Shown here: positions 41,099 through 50,004 of the stretch, one piece after another
How the letters are laid out: each line of letters starts with the position of its first letter
How positions within the stretch are numbered: the stretch's first letter is position 1
NCBI GenBank assembly: GCA_977006965.1
Contig: OZ345356.1
Span: forward strand, 1,550,001-1,614,000
Length of the DNA: 64,000 nucleotides
DNA from: Phymatolithon calcareum
Lineage: Eukaryota > Rhodophyta > Florideophyceae > Hapalidiales
Direction of reading: 5' to 3'
Translations under genes and position numbers: made by a program
The notes under the pieces: generated by a model
Told to the model about the DNA's origin: nothing
The model's input: the letters and a program-made list of their open reading frames with translations, nothing else
Databases searched by the model: none

Positions 41099-43122
41099 AA
41101 ATGTTCCGGTCCAGACTCCGGGTGAGGTCGCCGGGGCTGGTGTCCGTGTGCGGGTGATCTCTTCTCGTTAGTGGGTCCCTCTGGATCTTCAGTTTTGACT
41201 GGGTCGTACTGGTCTTCGCTAGAGTTCTCACTGTGGACTGCATCTCCTCCGTTTTCGCCGTTGTACTTCGCGTGTCGCGGTTTTCGGGATTTTTCTTGTC
41301 CTGATTCTGGTGCTCCAGTCGCCGCAGCTCGTGCTTCGCTTCGTTCTTTGCGGTCTGTCACCAACATTTCTTCCAGTTCAATCTGTTTTGCGGTGTCTTC
41401 TGAATCTTCCACCGCCATTTTTAGGGCCTCGTCTGCAAGGTTGGCGTTTTCTCGATACCATCTCCTGGTGTGGAAATCGGCAGTACCGGCTGCACACTTC
41501 CTCATTCTTGATCGGATGGCACGAAGGTTCCGATCTGTGTGCTCTCGTTTTGACATGTCTTGGCGTCTCGCCACGTTAGCACTCCAAATGCTGTACTTAG
41601 GGTCATATCTCAGGTGTGCGGCTCGTAGTGTGGCCACCGTCCGCGCAATTAGAGGCTTGTCTGTGAGGACTTCTAGGACTGCTCCACCGACGAACGACAG
41701 TCCGAGGACGGCCCGTCTGGGTAGAACTTTCACCAGTTCGTCGTACAGTTCTTTAAGCTGGTTCGGATGTTCATCGTTGCGTAGAAATCCACGGAAATAC
41801 AGAGGAACGACTTGCGGAGGGCTATGTCTCGGGGCCATGGTTTTCTTGATTACGGTTCGAAGATCAGCGATTTTTCCTTGTTCCCTCGCGGGGAACATTC
41901 TGTGATTCGGAGTGTACGCGGCGGCAATCTCGGCGTAAGTTCGGGGAACTTCAGGTCCTTTTATCAGAATTGCTACATCAGCGATGTCGCCTGAGGCGGT
42001 CTTGGGGTGCCGGTTGCTCCACGCTGTTGACTTTTGGGGCTCCAGTATCTCACCTGGCTCGCTAGCAGAGCCCTTCGTGGTCTTTTCCGTCACCGGTGGG
42101 GCTGACGATATCTCCGTCGGCGAATGTCCTCGTGGTTTCCGTTGCGATACTTGGTGTTTTCCGTTGGGGCTATGCTCATTGACGTCGGGGGCGGCTATCT
42201 GTCGGGGTTCGTCTTCAGAATCGACTCGTCCGAGGGTTTCGTTTTCTTCCGACTCGCCCTTCCGGGCTAGGGTCCGCAATTCTGCCTGTAGGACGGAGTC
42301 GGTGCTGGGCAGTTCCACCTCTGCCAATGTAAGTGCCTCGATCTTCTCCTTGTCCTCGTTTCGCGCTAGGCGGCTTTTCGGTGGCGCCTCGTGTCCTCCG
42401 GTGCTACGTACTTCTGCCAGCTCGATTGCTAGCCTCATTACCCTTCCACCGCAGAATTCGCTGCAGTCGCGGCATTTCGCTCGGACGGCACCGCACCTGC
42501 TCGGGCCTTGAAGTGTGAGAGAATCGGGAGTTTTGCATTCGGGACATCTGACTGCCTGTCGCACCGCTACGAATCTAGATTTCCATTCGGACATGTGCTC
42601 TTTGCTTCGGTTTCCAATTGGGATCGTCAGCGGAATTGTCGGCGTGATTGTGTGGCGGCGCGAGGGCTTTGTGGAGGTTTCCTTGCCTTCTGTTGGCAGT
42701 GTACATTTCACTGGTTTCTTGCTCTTCTTTTTTGGTGGGGATTTCGTATCGTCTTCCGTTTGATCTCTTGCGTGTTCTTCGTGTGGGGGGCGCGAGTTGG
42801 TGTCCTTCGACGGTTTTTTGTCTAGGATATTTTTCGTTACGGTGTCCATGGCAGTGTTGGTATCTTCGTCATTTTCTTCGGGCGTCGGAGGATGTGGGTT
42901 TTTTGAGGCCTCCACACGGGCGCGGCGCGCACGCGTCGCGGCTGTGGGCTGGGCCTTCGGTCCCGCAATACCGATGCTAGTCATTTGTTTCATACTTCGG
43001 GTTAAAATTGACGATTTCGCTTGATTTTTCGGGATTGGGGCAGTTTTGTCGCGAATAGTATTCTCGCGATTTCCGCCCAGGTTAGTTCCCCCTTGGTCGT
43101 CCCCTACGTTATTGGTCTCCAT
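41005..43122 (-). CDS. LINE-A ORF1, copy 2 (705 aa)
   Basis: Same protein as the 33859-35976 frame with a few substitutions (for example PSTDSVLQ for TSTVSVLQ and ILIKGPEVP for ILKKGPEVP). The first ATG is at 43122; the frame is open to 43179. It has the same cysteine cluster (RCPECKTPDSLTLQGPSRCG) and C-terminal tail. It is expected to coat the element RNA. Its stop lies 94 bp inside ORF2, so ORF2 translation probably needs re-initiation or a frameshift; no slippery site was identified. Confidence 0.88.
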   Translation of the reverse strand: METNNVGDDQGGTNLGGNRENTIRDKTAPIPKNQAKSSILTRSMKQMTSIGIAGPKAQPTAATRARRARVEASKNPHPPTPEENDEDTNTAMDTVTKNILDKKPSKDTNSRPPHEEHARDQTEDDTKSPPKKKSKKPVKCTLPTEGKETSTKPSRRHTITPTIPLTIPIGNRSKEHMSEWKSRFVAVRQAVRCPECKTPDSLTLQGPSRCGAVRAKCRDCSEFCGGRVMRLAIELAEVRSTGGHEAPPKSRLARNEDKEKIEALTLAEVELPSTDSVLQAELRTLARKGESEENETLGRVDSEDEPRQIAAPDVNEHSPNGKHQVSQRKPRGHSPTEISSAPPVTEKTTKGSASEPGEILEPQKSTAWSNRHPKTASGDIADVAILIKGPEVPRTYAEIAAAYTPNHRMFPAREQGKIADLRTVIKKTMAPRHSPPQVVPLYFRGFLRNDEHPNQLKELYDELVKVLPRRAVLGLSFVGGAVLEVLTDKPLIARTVATLRAAHLRYDPKYSIWSANVARRQDMSKREHTDRNLRAIRSRMRKCAAGTADFHTRRWYRENANLADEALKMAVEDSEDTAKQIELEEMLVTDRKERSEARAAATGAPESGQEKSRKPRHAKYNGENGGDAVHSENSSEDQYDPVKTEDPEGPTNEKRSPAHGHQPRRPHPESGPEHLCGPQRKALPPSNIRHNPTASQSSPSSCVAQ

Positions 43123-43275
43123 TTGGAGATCCAAGCACGCCGATCGGCGCGCTTTCCGGTCCGCTCCTAGCTGCTCCACTTTCTGCCGTCGTTTCTCTTG
43201 CCTTCTTTCTTTTTTCCGCCTAGTTCGCTATCCGGACCGATCGGGTCGGGATCAGTCCTTCGTCGTTCGCAATGG

Positions 43276-44372
43276 AAAAAGCACCTCGGCATATGTCGAA
43301 GCACCCCGCGATACTTTTCGCGGACGACGTGCAGCTCCAAGCCACCAATTCCGATGGTATGCAATGGCTTTTGGATACGGCGACGAGCTGGGCCACAGAA
43401 AATGGAATGACATGGAACACTAAGAAAGGAAAAAGCGAAGTGCTTATCTATCCCGGATTATTCAAACGCAAGTTCCGGCTCTCAGGCCAGGAGCTCCACG
43501 AAACCCGCCTACTGGAATACCTGGGAACCACGATCGACAACACGGGAGTAACCCACCACGCAACACTAAACCGCATCAACGCGGCGAAGGGAATCATCAT
43601 GGGACTAAAAGACCTGGGAGTCCAAGCGCAAGGACTAGCTACTACCAAGAATATAGCAATGTACAAGGCTCTTGTGCAATGCAGATGGGAGTACGCGATA
43701 CACCTCACACCATGGACAAACTCAGTCGAAGCGCAGATCAACCAAGCGGAGGGTTTGTTCTACTCTGTTGCCTTCGGTAACTACGCGAAACGATTGCACG
43801 CCCGAATGCGAGCCCTCTGCAGAATTACTCCACCAAAGATAAGAAGAGCGCAACTCGGAGAGCACTTCGCACAGAGGCTTATACGAGGGAAGGACGAAAT
43901 CGAGAAGGAAGAAAATTACGCTGGAAATGAAGGGGACATACAGCAAGCAGAGATGGATATCCGCTATCTGCAGGAGCATGAGCTCCTAAGAGGCAGTACC
44001 GAGCGAGCCGTACGAGGGCTGGTGACCCACAAACACGAGAGCCACCGCCGACGACAGGAATGGATTGAAAAGGAAGAAGAAAAAGAGAGAAAAATTACCG
44101 TGGACACTAAGGAGAAAGTAAGCCCTGTACTCCAAATTCGATCCAGGAAACACCGACTCCTAGCAGTTAAGTGGTTCTTCGGCCGCTTCCCACCACTAAG
44201 AGCAGAGTCGTACGTTGAACATTTCAACGAGGTCGCAGAAGAGAATCTGAAAACTCTACAACGAAATTTGACAAGTCCAAGAGCAGAAGAATCTTGGGAA
44301 AAAGGGACGAAAACGGCGATTGACAAACTTTTAGCACTGAAAATCCATATGTTAGAAGAAATGATAGTGTAA
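43276..44372 (+). pseudogene. LINE-A ORF2 3' part, copy 1
   Basis: Continuation of the ORF2 started at 35883, separated by the nested copy. It begins EKAPRHMSKHPAILFADDVQ, which includes the catalytic FADD. It then follows copy 2 with few changes (for example FGRFPPLRAES where copy 2 has FGRFPPRRAES), to the stop at 44370-44372. It has no start of its own and is inert alone. Confidence 0.92.
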
Positions 44373-44615
44373 TGTGATCTGATTGGGTAATGAGATGGCA
44401 GTATCAACGGGAAGCTGCTCTGGTGTTGGTGAATACCGGCGTTGAGGGCTTCTAAAATAAAAATCTACAATTTCCCCCCTCAATCTAGTGCGTTGTCTCT
44501 GTTTAGTATTTAGGCTCTTGGACCAACCTCAGAAGGTGAGGGTATCGATCAACGACCAAGTAAACCTCTTCATTCAACCTCACACATCTGAGCTGTCACT
44601 GTTGAACCACGCACA

Positions 44616-45070
44616 GGGGTAAATTGTAGGTTTTTATTTTAGAAGCCCTCAACGCCGGTATTCACCAACACCAGAGCAGCTTCCCGTTCATACTGCCATC
44701 TCATTACCCAGTCAGATCACATTACACTATCATTTCTTCTAACATCTGGATTTCCAAGGCTAAAAGTTTGCCAATCGCTGTTTTCGTCCCTTTTTCCCAA
44801 GATTCTTCTGCTCTTGGACTTGTCAAATTTCGTTGTAGAGTTTTCAGATTCTCTTCCGCGGCCTCGTTGAAATGTTCAATGTACGACTCTGCTCTTCGTG
44901 GTGGGAAGGGGCCAAAGAACCACTTAACTGCTAGGAGTCGGTGTTTCCTGGATCGAATTTGGAGTACAGGACTTACTTTCTCCTTAGTATCGACGGCAAT
45001 TTTTCTCTCTTTTTCTTCTTCCTTCAATCCATTCCTGTTGTCGGCGGTGGCTCTCGTGTTTGTGGGTCAC
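44616..45070 (-). mobile_element. LINE-A copy 3, 5'-truncated (455 bp)
   Basis: Bounded by the 13-bp duplication TGAACCACGCACA at 44603-44615 and 45071-45083. The minus strand encodes the last 101 codons of ORF2 (KHRLLAVKWFFGPFPPRRAE), open to the stop at 44722, followed by the 3' UTR ending ATCTACAATTTA and four Cs at the target duplication. Six bases that encode EK are missing near 45028 compared with copy 2. A typical 5'-truncated insertion, inert. Confidence 0.9.
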
Positions 45071-45213
45071 TGAACCACGCACAACCGGCCATTCCCATGG
45101 CGGCCCCTGGCATGACCGGGTCTATAGTAGGTTTTGGTATTTCCGCCAGATCGCGTCGAAATCGACGACGCTAACATATAAGAACGATAGACCCTGTTTG
45201 TGGCCTAACGGCC

Positions 45214-45295
45214 TTCGCAAAGTTGCCCCAAGCGTCTGCAGATGCGTTGGTAACTTTTAAATAAAAAACTTACACTTCTTCTTCTTCTTCTTCTT
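45214..45295 (+). repeat. CTT-tailed retroelement, 3' end
   Basis: GCCCCAAGCGTCTGCAGATG, CGTTGGTAACTTTTAAATAA, then ACTTACACTTCTTCTTCTTC. The element may extend left to about 45084, where CAACCGGCCATTCCCATGGC begins a non-repeated stretch after LINE-A copy 3. Confidence 0.75.
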
Positions 45296-46333
45296 AGTCC
45301 CTGAAATCAAAAATGAATTCTATTGTTGTAGTCTACCATGATTAAATGATGCGCAATAGTCATACTTTGCATTGGGTCGGGTTGCCACTCTCACCTCTGC
45401 TGTCAGTCTGAACATTCCAAAGCATTGTTTTTAGAAAATCTACATTACATTTTTACATTTATGTAGATTTTCTGGACATTTCATTTTAAATCGGGCTTCT
45501 CTGGAAGCAATGCTTTGGAAAAGTAGGACTGATCGCAGAAATGAGTGTGGCAACCTGGGTCCATGCAGAAATGTAACTACACGTCTCGTAAGCTGGTGCT
45601 TCAGATCAATTTTAATCTATCGTGTGAACTACAGTATCTTATTGGTGTGAAAGAAGTACAGAATGCTGTAAGCAGTGAGGGCTTTCAATACATTAGAAAA
45701 ATGTGAAAGTTGTACGTCTTCTATCAACATCATTCTGCCCCGCCATGCCATCTCCAGCATCTATCACACAGGCTGGCCCATTCGTCTGATTCATGCTCTG
45801 TCTCAACTTGCTGACAAACCTTGATGTAATTACCTTCACTTCAGTCCTATGTTTTCCGTGTTGAACTGAATGAACATATTTTCACGCCAAGAGAATTCCA
45901 CTGAAAACATTGCAGAATAGAACGCTAGAATCCTTGCAGACTCCAGAGCACAAACCGCACTGCTTTCTGGTGTCACTGGAGATTGAAAATATGCTTGCCA
46001 TTGTCGATTGCGGCATAGAAAAAACTCGAGGATTCTACGATATGCGAGGTTGCACCTCGTTTAACTATGTATTCTAAATTATCCCAATGAAACAATATAT
46101 TTCCGATTGCCTTAGTATGCTCCGCTCCTCAGCCAGATTCCAAGCCTTTCCACATTTCGAATTATTTGACTTCAAAGCTAAGTATCTTCAGAGTATAGGC
46201 GATGTACCGCACAGCATGTGCGCTACTTATCAACTCTTTGTGCAACTAAGTTGAGTTCATTAGCCTGACCATCAGATCGCCGAACGTCGACTTTAAAAGT
46301 TCACAAAGTTCCGTCGCCTCATACGAGCATACA
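45296..46333. repeat. Segmental duplication block, copy 2
   Basis: Matches 25934-26935 with indels; starts at the same base after a CTT tail (AGTCCCTGAAATCA). The duplicate is interrupted at 46334-46422 by a LINE-B tail insertion and then continues with sequence from 27.7-28.3 kb. Confidence 0.8.
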
Positions 46334-46346
46334 TATATCGATGATC

Positions 46347-46409
46347 CTACCCCGTTACTCCAAGGTGAGGCTTTGGGAGCTCTCAAAAATAAAATCATCA
46401 AATATCCCC
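46347..46409 (+). mobile_element. LINE-B minimal 3'-end insertion (63 bp)
   Basis: An exact 13-bp duplication TATATCGATGATC at 46334-46346 and 46410-46422 brackets 63 bp that match only the last part of LINE-B: GTTACTCCAAGGTGAGGCTT, then AAAATAAAATCATCAAATAT and CCCC. The final C touches the target duplication, so the 3' end of LINE-B is fixed here to the base: four Cs, no A tail. Confidence 0.9.
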
Positions 46410-46422
46410 TATATCGATGATC

Positions 46423-46715
46423 ACTATCTCCAGAATCATTTGCCCATTTACTGCTATAGCTTTTTTCAAGCTTCGGATGTGCAGCCAGCATTTGTTACTA
46501 TATAACACGTTGCTTATGAAATTACATATCAGTAATCTAGAATTGCATGAATCACTAAAGCATCCCGAGTACGCGTCCTACCATGACTTAAAATCCACTC
46601 TAGAAAGCCGTCAGTACGGCACTCGATTCCTAATATTGCCCTGCTTCCAATAGTGACAACCAAAAACGTAACCCAAATGAAACGATTGAGCACCGGTACA
46701 CCCGACCACAAAGTA
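46423..46715. repeat. Segmental duplication, second block (27.7-28.3 kb)
   Basis: Bases 46425-46555 match 27720-27870 and bases 46556-46715 match 28130-28290, so about 260 bp present in the first copy is missing here. The right end stops inside the CAP gene. Confidence 0.75.
46611..46711 (-). pseudogene. CAP gene 3' fragment
   Basis: In the CAP frame it reads GAQSFHLGYVFGCHYWKQGN and ends RVPY-stop, as in the gene at 28181. Only the last 30 or so codons are present. A duplicated gene end, not a gene. Confidence 0.8.
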
Positions 46716-47326
46716 TTGGAAAAAATAACTGCTATTGTTCCAATAATTTATTCCTGAGTCGGGAATATTTATTGTATTTATTGAGATCGTCGTGGTTGCG
46801 ACAATTATTGTATTTCTTTGGAAGCATTATTCACTAGATTTTGGCCCAAATAAACCAAATAATTTTCGGGCCAAAATGCCGACCGGAGCAATGTGACACG
46901 ATGGTCATTGTCGTGCAGTGGTTTTCGAAGTCCCGTGGAAGGAGGCTGACGACAGAGACAAGTTGTCAAGATTTCCCCTTAGCAAAGTTTACCCGGATGA
47001 CTAACTGGATGAGTACTTATCCAGAACGAGAGCTTAGAATGTGGGGCTCTTAACGATTGAGTGGAACGAATGGCTATAAACGAATGATGACTAAAACAAA
47101 GAAATATAACCCGTAGTAATCAGAAAAACAACAAATGCACCACAATGGAAGCAGGTCGAGACATATGCGGAATGAGCATCACACGGGCTGACAGTTGAAC
47201 ATCACAACAGTCATCGACAACGCAAATGCTCAAGCACTACATGGCTATCAAAGAGTTTCTACCCGAGCTGAAAATTGACGAAGTTGACTCTGTAACGCTA
47301 AGCACACGCCAAAGCCGAAAAGTGGA
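46716..47326. other. No confident gene
   Basis: A plus-strand frame at 46841-47053 (QINQIIFGPKCRPEQCDTMV) is open but unrecognised. Bases 47040-47326 flank the hAT element; a minus-strand frame there joins across the hAT insertion with the tail after the MFS fragment but has no homology. Confidence 0.35.
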
Positions 47327-47334
47327 GTCGTTAT

Positions 47335-48536
47335 CAGGGGTGCGATAAAATTAATTGGAAAAAAATTAATTGCAATTAGTGCAATACAATACTTAATTTT
47401 TGAAAATCCTCCAATTCCAATTATTAATTTTTCTTCTCTGAATAATTGCAATAATTTATTTGTTGCCGTGAACATTCTCCAATTAATTCCAATTAATTGC
47501 TTCTTTGTTGTTGCCGTTTAGCACCAAGACAAACAAATGCTTCTGTTGGTACCTGGCGACTATCGCTGGGCGACTATCGCCAGACGACCCTCACCTGTCG
47601 GTCTACTAAGATTCTAGTTTTGCAAACCGCCTGCTATACATATTGCAGTCATCTGTGTCATTTTCAGCTCATTATCAGCTACAATTGACTTTAAAGAGGA
47701 TTTCAGAAGCTCAGCTATGAAGTCAACCGCGAAGAAGCGCAAAACCAGTTCCACTACTATCACCGAGCTGGAAGTTGGAGCAAAGGAGCTAGTCGAAGAG
47801 ATTCTGAGTTGGGAGAGTCCAAGGGAGGGTGGACACTATCTCGGGATCCAGATCGAAAATGGAAAGCAGAAGCACTCATGGAGTTGCCCCTACCAGAACC
47901 CACTTGGAGGCTGCGGACTCGGAACGCAGTACATTTCTGCAACCAGTGCCATTGTATCAGATCCTCATTTTGAATCTGGTGTCGTGAAAATACAGCAAAG
48001 GAGGACGCATACTATGACGGCTGAAGAGCGTGATGCTTGTCAAGGATTGTTGCATGAATTAGACGACAATCATCATGTTGCGCAACGGATTGCTCCTGAT
48101 GGCATTGAAGACATACTTAATGCTGGAGACGACAGTTCACGTGAAGACGAGTACATCAATTGTGATTTTATTTTGGCTTCCACTGCTGAAGTAGAACGAC
48201 TTTGGAGTCTTGCGAAGTATGTCCTTACTGATCAACGCTCCAGGCTAGAACCCGTGTTTTTCGAGTCACTTTTGTTTTTGAAAGTGAACAGCGGATTTTG
48301 GGATCAGAATCTAGTCTCCCAGGCTGTTCGAGCGTGCAGAGGGTCCACGTAATAGAGGGATGTAAAAACAGGGAGAAATCGGCAATTAATTGCAATTAAT
48401 TGGCATTATTGCAATTATTGCTAATACAAAGAATAGCAATAGCAATTTTTAATTTTCGTGGGAAGAATAATTGCAATATATATTTTGGTGTACGATTTTT
48501 TTCCAATTAATTCCAATTATATTGCTCCTACCCCTG
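47335..48536 (+). mobile_element. hAT element, 1.2 kb, short transposase
   Basis: Exact 8-bp duplications GTCGTTAT lie at 47327-47334 and 48537-48544. The ends are CAGGGGTGCGATAAAATTAA at the left and, reverse-complemented, CAGGGGTAGGAGCAATATAA at the right. Both terminal regions are full of AATTAATTGCAAT motifs. It encodes one short open frame. Length and content indicate an internally deleted, non-autonomous hAT. Confidence 0.9.
47717..48352 (+). CDS. Truncated hAT transposase, 211 aa
   Basis: ATG 47717 opens MKSTAKKRKTSSTTITELEV, a basic start likely to be nuclear. The C-terminal 60 residues (STAEVERLWSLAKYVLTDQR, LEPVFFESLLFLKVNSGFWD) are the hAT dimerisation domain; the pattern ERLWSLAKYVLTDQRSRL is diagnostic. 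The DDE core and BED zinc finger are missing, so it cannot catalyse transposition. The frame is intact from ATG to stop, which fits either recent deletion or retention as a dimerising repressor. The latter is speculation. Confidence 0.75.
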   Translation: MKSTAKKRKTSSTTITELEVGAKELVEEILSWESPREGGHYLGIQIENGKQKHSWSCPYQNPLGGCGLGTQYISATSAIVSDPHFESGVVKIQQRRTHTMTAEERDACQGLLHELDDNHHVAQRIAPDGIEDILNAGDDSSREDEYINCDFILASTAEVERLWSLAKYVLTDQRSRLEPVFFESLLFLKVNSGFWDQNLVSQAVRACRGST

Positions 48537-48684
48537 GTCGTTATGCCAGGAGTTCACTTCATTCGATACAATTACCAAGGCTCTCCAAAATGATGACCTA
48601 TCGATGGCGGACGCCATGGTATTTTTGGATACGGTGATAGAAGAGTTCCCACAACTTCTGTCCGCTTGAGCTCGGCGGCGGAAA

Positions 48685-49326
48685 TCATCCATCGGATGTC
48701 CTCCTTCGACGCTCTGCTGCACGGGTAAACAAATCAGGAGATAGGTTGAGCATGCGAGTAACAATAAAGACAGTAGCCATACCAATAACAGACTGTGAGT
48801 AGAGCGTAAATCGCATATCAGACTGAAAGAATGTGTCCATGAGCAATGGGCCCATGAAACACATCGTGCCTGCCCCTATCGATCCATACAAGCGAAATGA
48901 ACCATACGTCAAATCAGAGCTATGCACTTGTAATGTGGCAACTGCCGCGGCGACCACGATTGCCCCAGCCCCAGATATGACCAGTTCTCGAATGGCGAAA
49001 GTGATGGAAACAGCGAGCAACCCACGTTGTGAGCAAAGAATAGCGCTCAGTGTGTAGTACACGGTTAGAGAGATTGCGAGTATTGGGCGATGAGCATTTG
49101 TGGAATCACAAAGGATTGTGAGCAACGGAGCGGAGACCATCTTGACGACTCGACGAAGCGCGAGGAGGCCACCGATTTGTGGGGGAGTGAAGGACATTGT
49201 TTGAGAGAAGAGAAGAGGAATAAAGCTTTGTGCATATTGCCCTGAGAAGTACACGAAGTACCATGCACGCAGAGCGAGAAGATCTTTGTCAGCCTGCTTT
49301 TGACAGACGGGTCCCATATCTGCCAT
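48685..49326 (-). CDS. MFS transporter, N-terminal half (MFS_1-like / MFSD6-type)
   Basis: The frame is open from about 49407 to the stop at 48685; the first ATG is 49326 (MADMGPVCQKQADKD). It holds six hydrophobic segments: AWYFVYFSGQYAQSFIPLLF, GLLALRRVVKMVSAPLLTIL, AISLTVYYTLSAILC, LVISGAGAIVVAAAVATL, GAGTMCFMGPLLMDTF and SVIGMATVFIVTRML. The entry motif (SFTPPQIGGLLAL) and SFRLYGSIGAGTMCF resemble MFSD6-like permeases. A normal transporter has twelve segments, so the C-terminal half is missing. The gene is either truncated or continues past an intron not seen; a hAT element lies 148 bp downstream. Substrate unknown. Confidence 0.6.
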   Translation of the reverse strand: MADMGPVCQKQADKDLLALRAWYFVYFSGQYAQSFIPLLFSQTMSFTPPQIGGLLALRRVVKMVSAPLLTILCDSTNAHRPILAISLTVYYTLSAILCSQRGLLAVSITFAIRELVISGAGAIVVAAAVATLQVHSSDLTYGSFRLYGSIGAGTMCFMGPLLMDTFFQSDMRFTLYSQSVIGMATVFIVTRMLNLSPDLFTRAAERRRRTSDG

Positions 49327-49424
49327 CTCAGTAATTTTTCTGAGTGGCTTCAAAGTCGATTTGTGGAGATCACATGGGTTATCATCTGCCACAACACTAC
49401 TTCTCGAAGTTAATCACGCATATA

Positions 49425-49508
49425 GAAAGAAGAAAGAAAGGTAGTTTTTTATTTAAATGTTACCTGTGCATTTGCTGACGCTTGGGGCAACTTTTCTAGT
49501 GCCAATAG
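49425..49508 (-). repeat. CTT-tailed retroelement, 3' fragment
   Basis: Reverse-complemented: CTATTGGCACTAGAAAAGTT, GCCCCAAGCGTCAGCAAATG, then GTAACATTTAAATAAAAAAC and a CTTTCTTCTTTC tail. It lies at the 5' side of the MFS frame. Confidence 0.75.
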
Positions 49509-49989
49509 ATACGCATACAGGAAGATAATCCAATGAATGCAAAGCTATCAGACTGTTGGATCACTCACCGAGCGGCCAGAAACATTTTGCGCTGTTGGAA
49601 TCTCGGGTTAGAGTATTCGTTAATCTTCCAATGATGTGTCTTTCCCTTGTGGTTTGTTTTCTATGAGATTAGTAGATTTGTTTTAAAATTTTTTCACTTT
49701 TCTTCTTCTATTGCTCGATACTCTGCAACTACTTAAATGAAAACGTAAGTGCAGGAATGGAATGATAATTTACAAAGGGAGCTTTAAATAAACAGAAGTC
49801 TAATCCAATAATTTCAAAATTGAAAGAACATCCAGCACAGGATGGCATAAACAGTAAGTCTACATCTACAACAAAATCGCATAATCACTTCACAAATAAC
49901 CTAAAGAAGCGATCAGCCCTCAAGTACGAAACAAGACACAATTCCGCATTGATTTCCCGGTAACAGAAATATTCCCCGCATGATTTCCA
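49509..49989. other. No gene; short dispersed repeat
   Basis: Contains one copy of the 60-bp repeat also found at 28075-28135 and 62806-62868 (ATGATAATTTACAAAGGGAG, then AAATAAACAGAAGTCTAATC). Nothing else recognised. Confidence 0.45.
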
Positions 49990-50004
49990 AAAGCATCCAG
50001 CACC

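Larger units (their letters stand above)
37888..43263 (-). mobile_element. LINE-A copy 2, full length and apparently intact
   Basis: A 5376-bp insertion in inverse orientation within ORF2 of copy 1. The target duplication CGTTCGCAATGG is exact at 37876-37887 and 43264-43275. Read on the minus strand it begins ACGAAGGACTGATCCCGACC, has both ORFs open, and ends in TTCTAAAATAAAAATCTACA, ATTT and eight Cs. No internal stop or shift is seen. The high similarity to copy 1, full length and perfect duplication indicate a recent insertion, so this could be an active source element. Confidence 0.93.
33706..44479 (+). mobile_element. LINE-A copy 1, full length, interrupted by LINE-A copy 2
   Basis: The element occupies 33706-37887 and 43276-44479, about 5.39 kb without the nested copy. 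It is flanked by the 12-bp duplication TCAATCTAGTGC at 33694-33705 and 44480-44491. It starts ACGACAG and, after GAACTAGGCGG, carries ORF1 and ORF2. It ends TTCTAAAATAAAAATCTACA, ATTTCCCCCC, a C tail with no poly(A). ORF2 has one nonsense change at 37035-37037 (TAA where copy 2 has TAC) and is split at 37887 by copy 2. Apart from that, the two copies are nearly identical. Confidence 0.92.
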
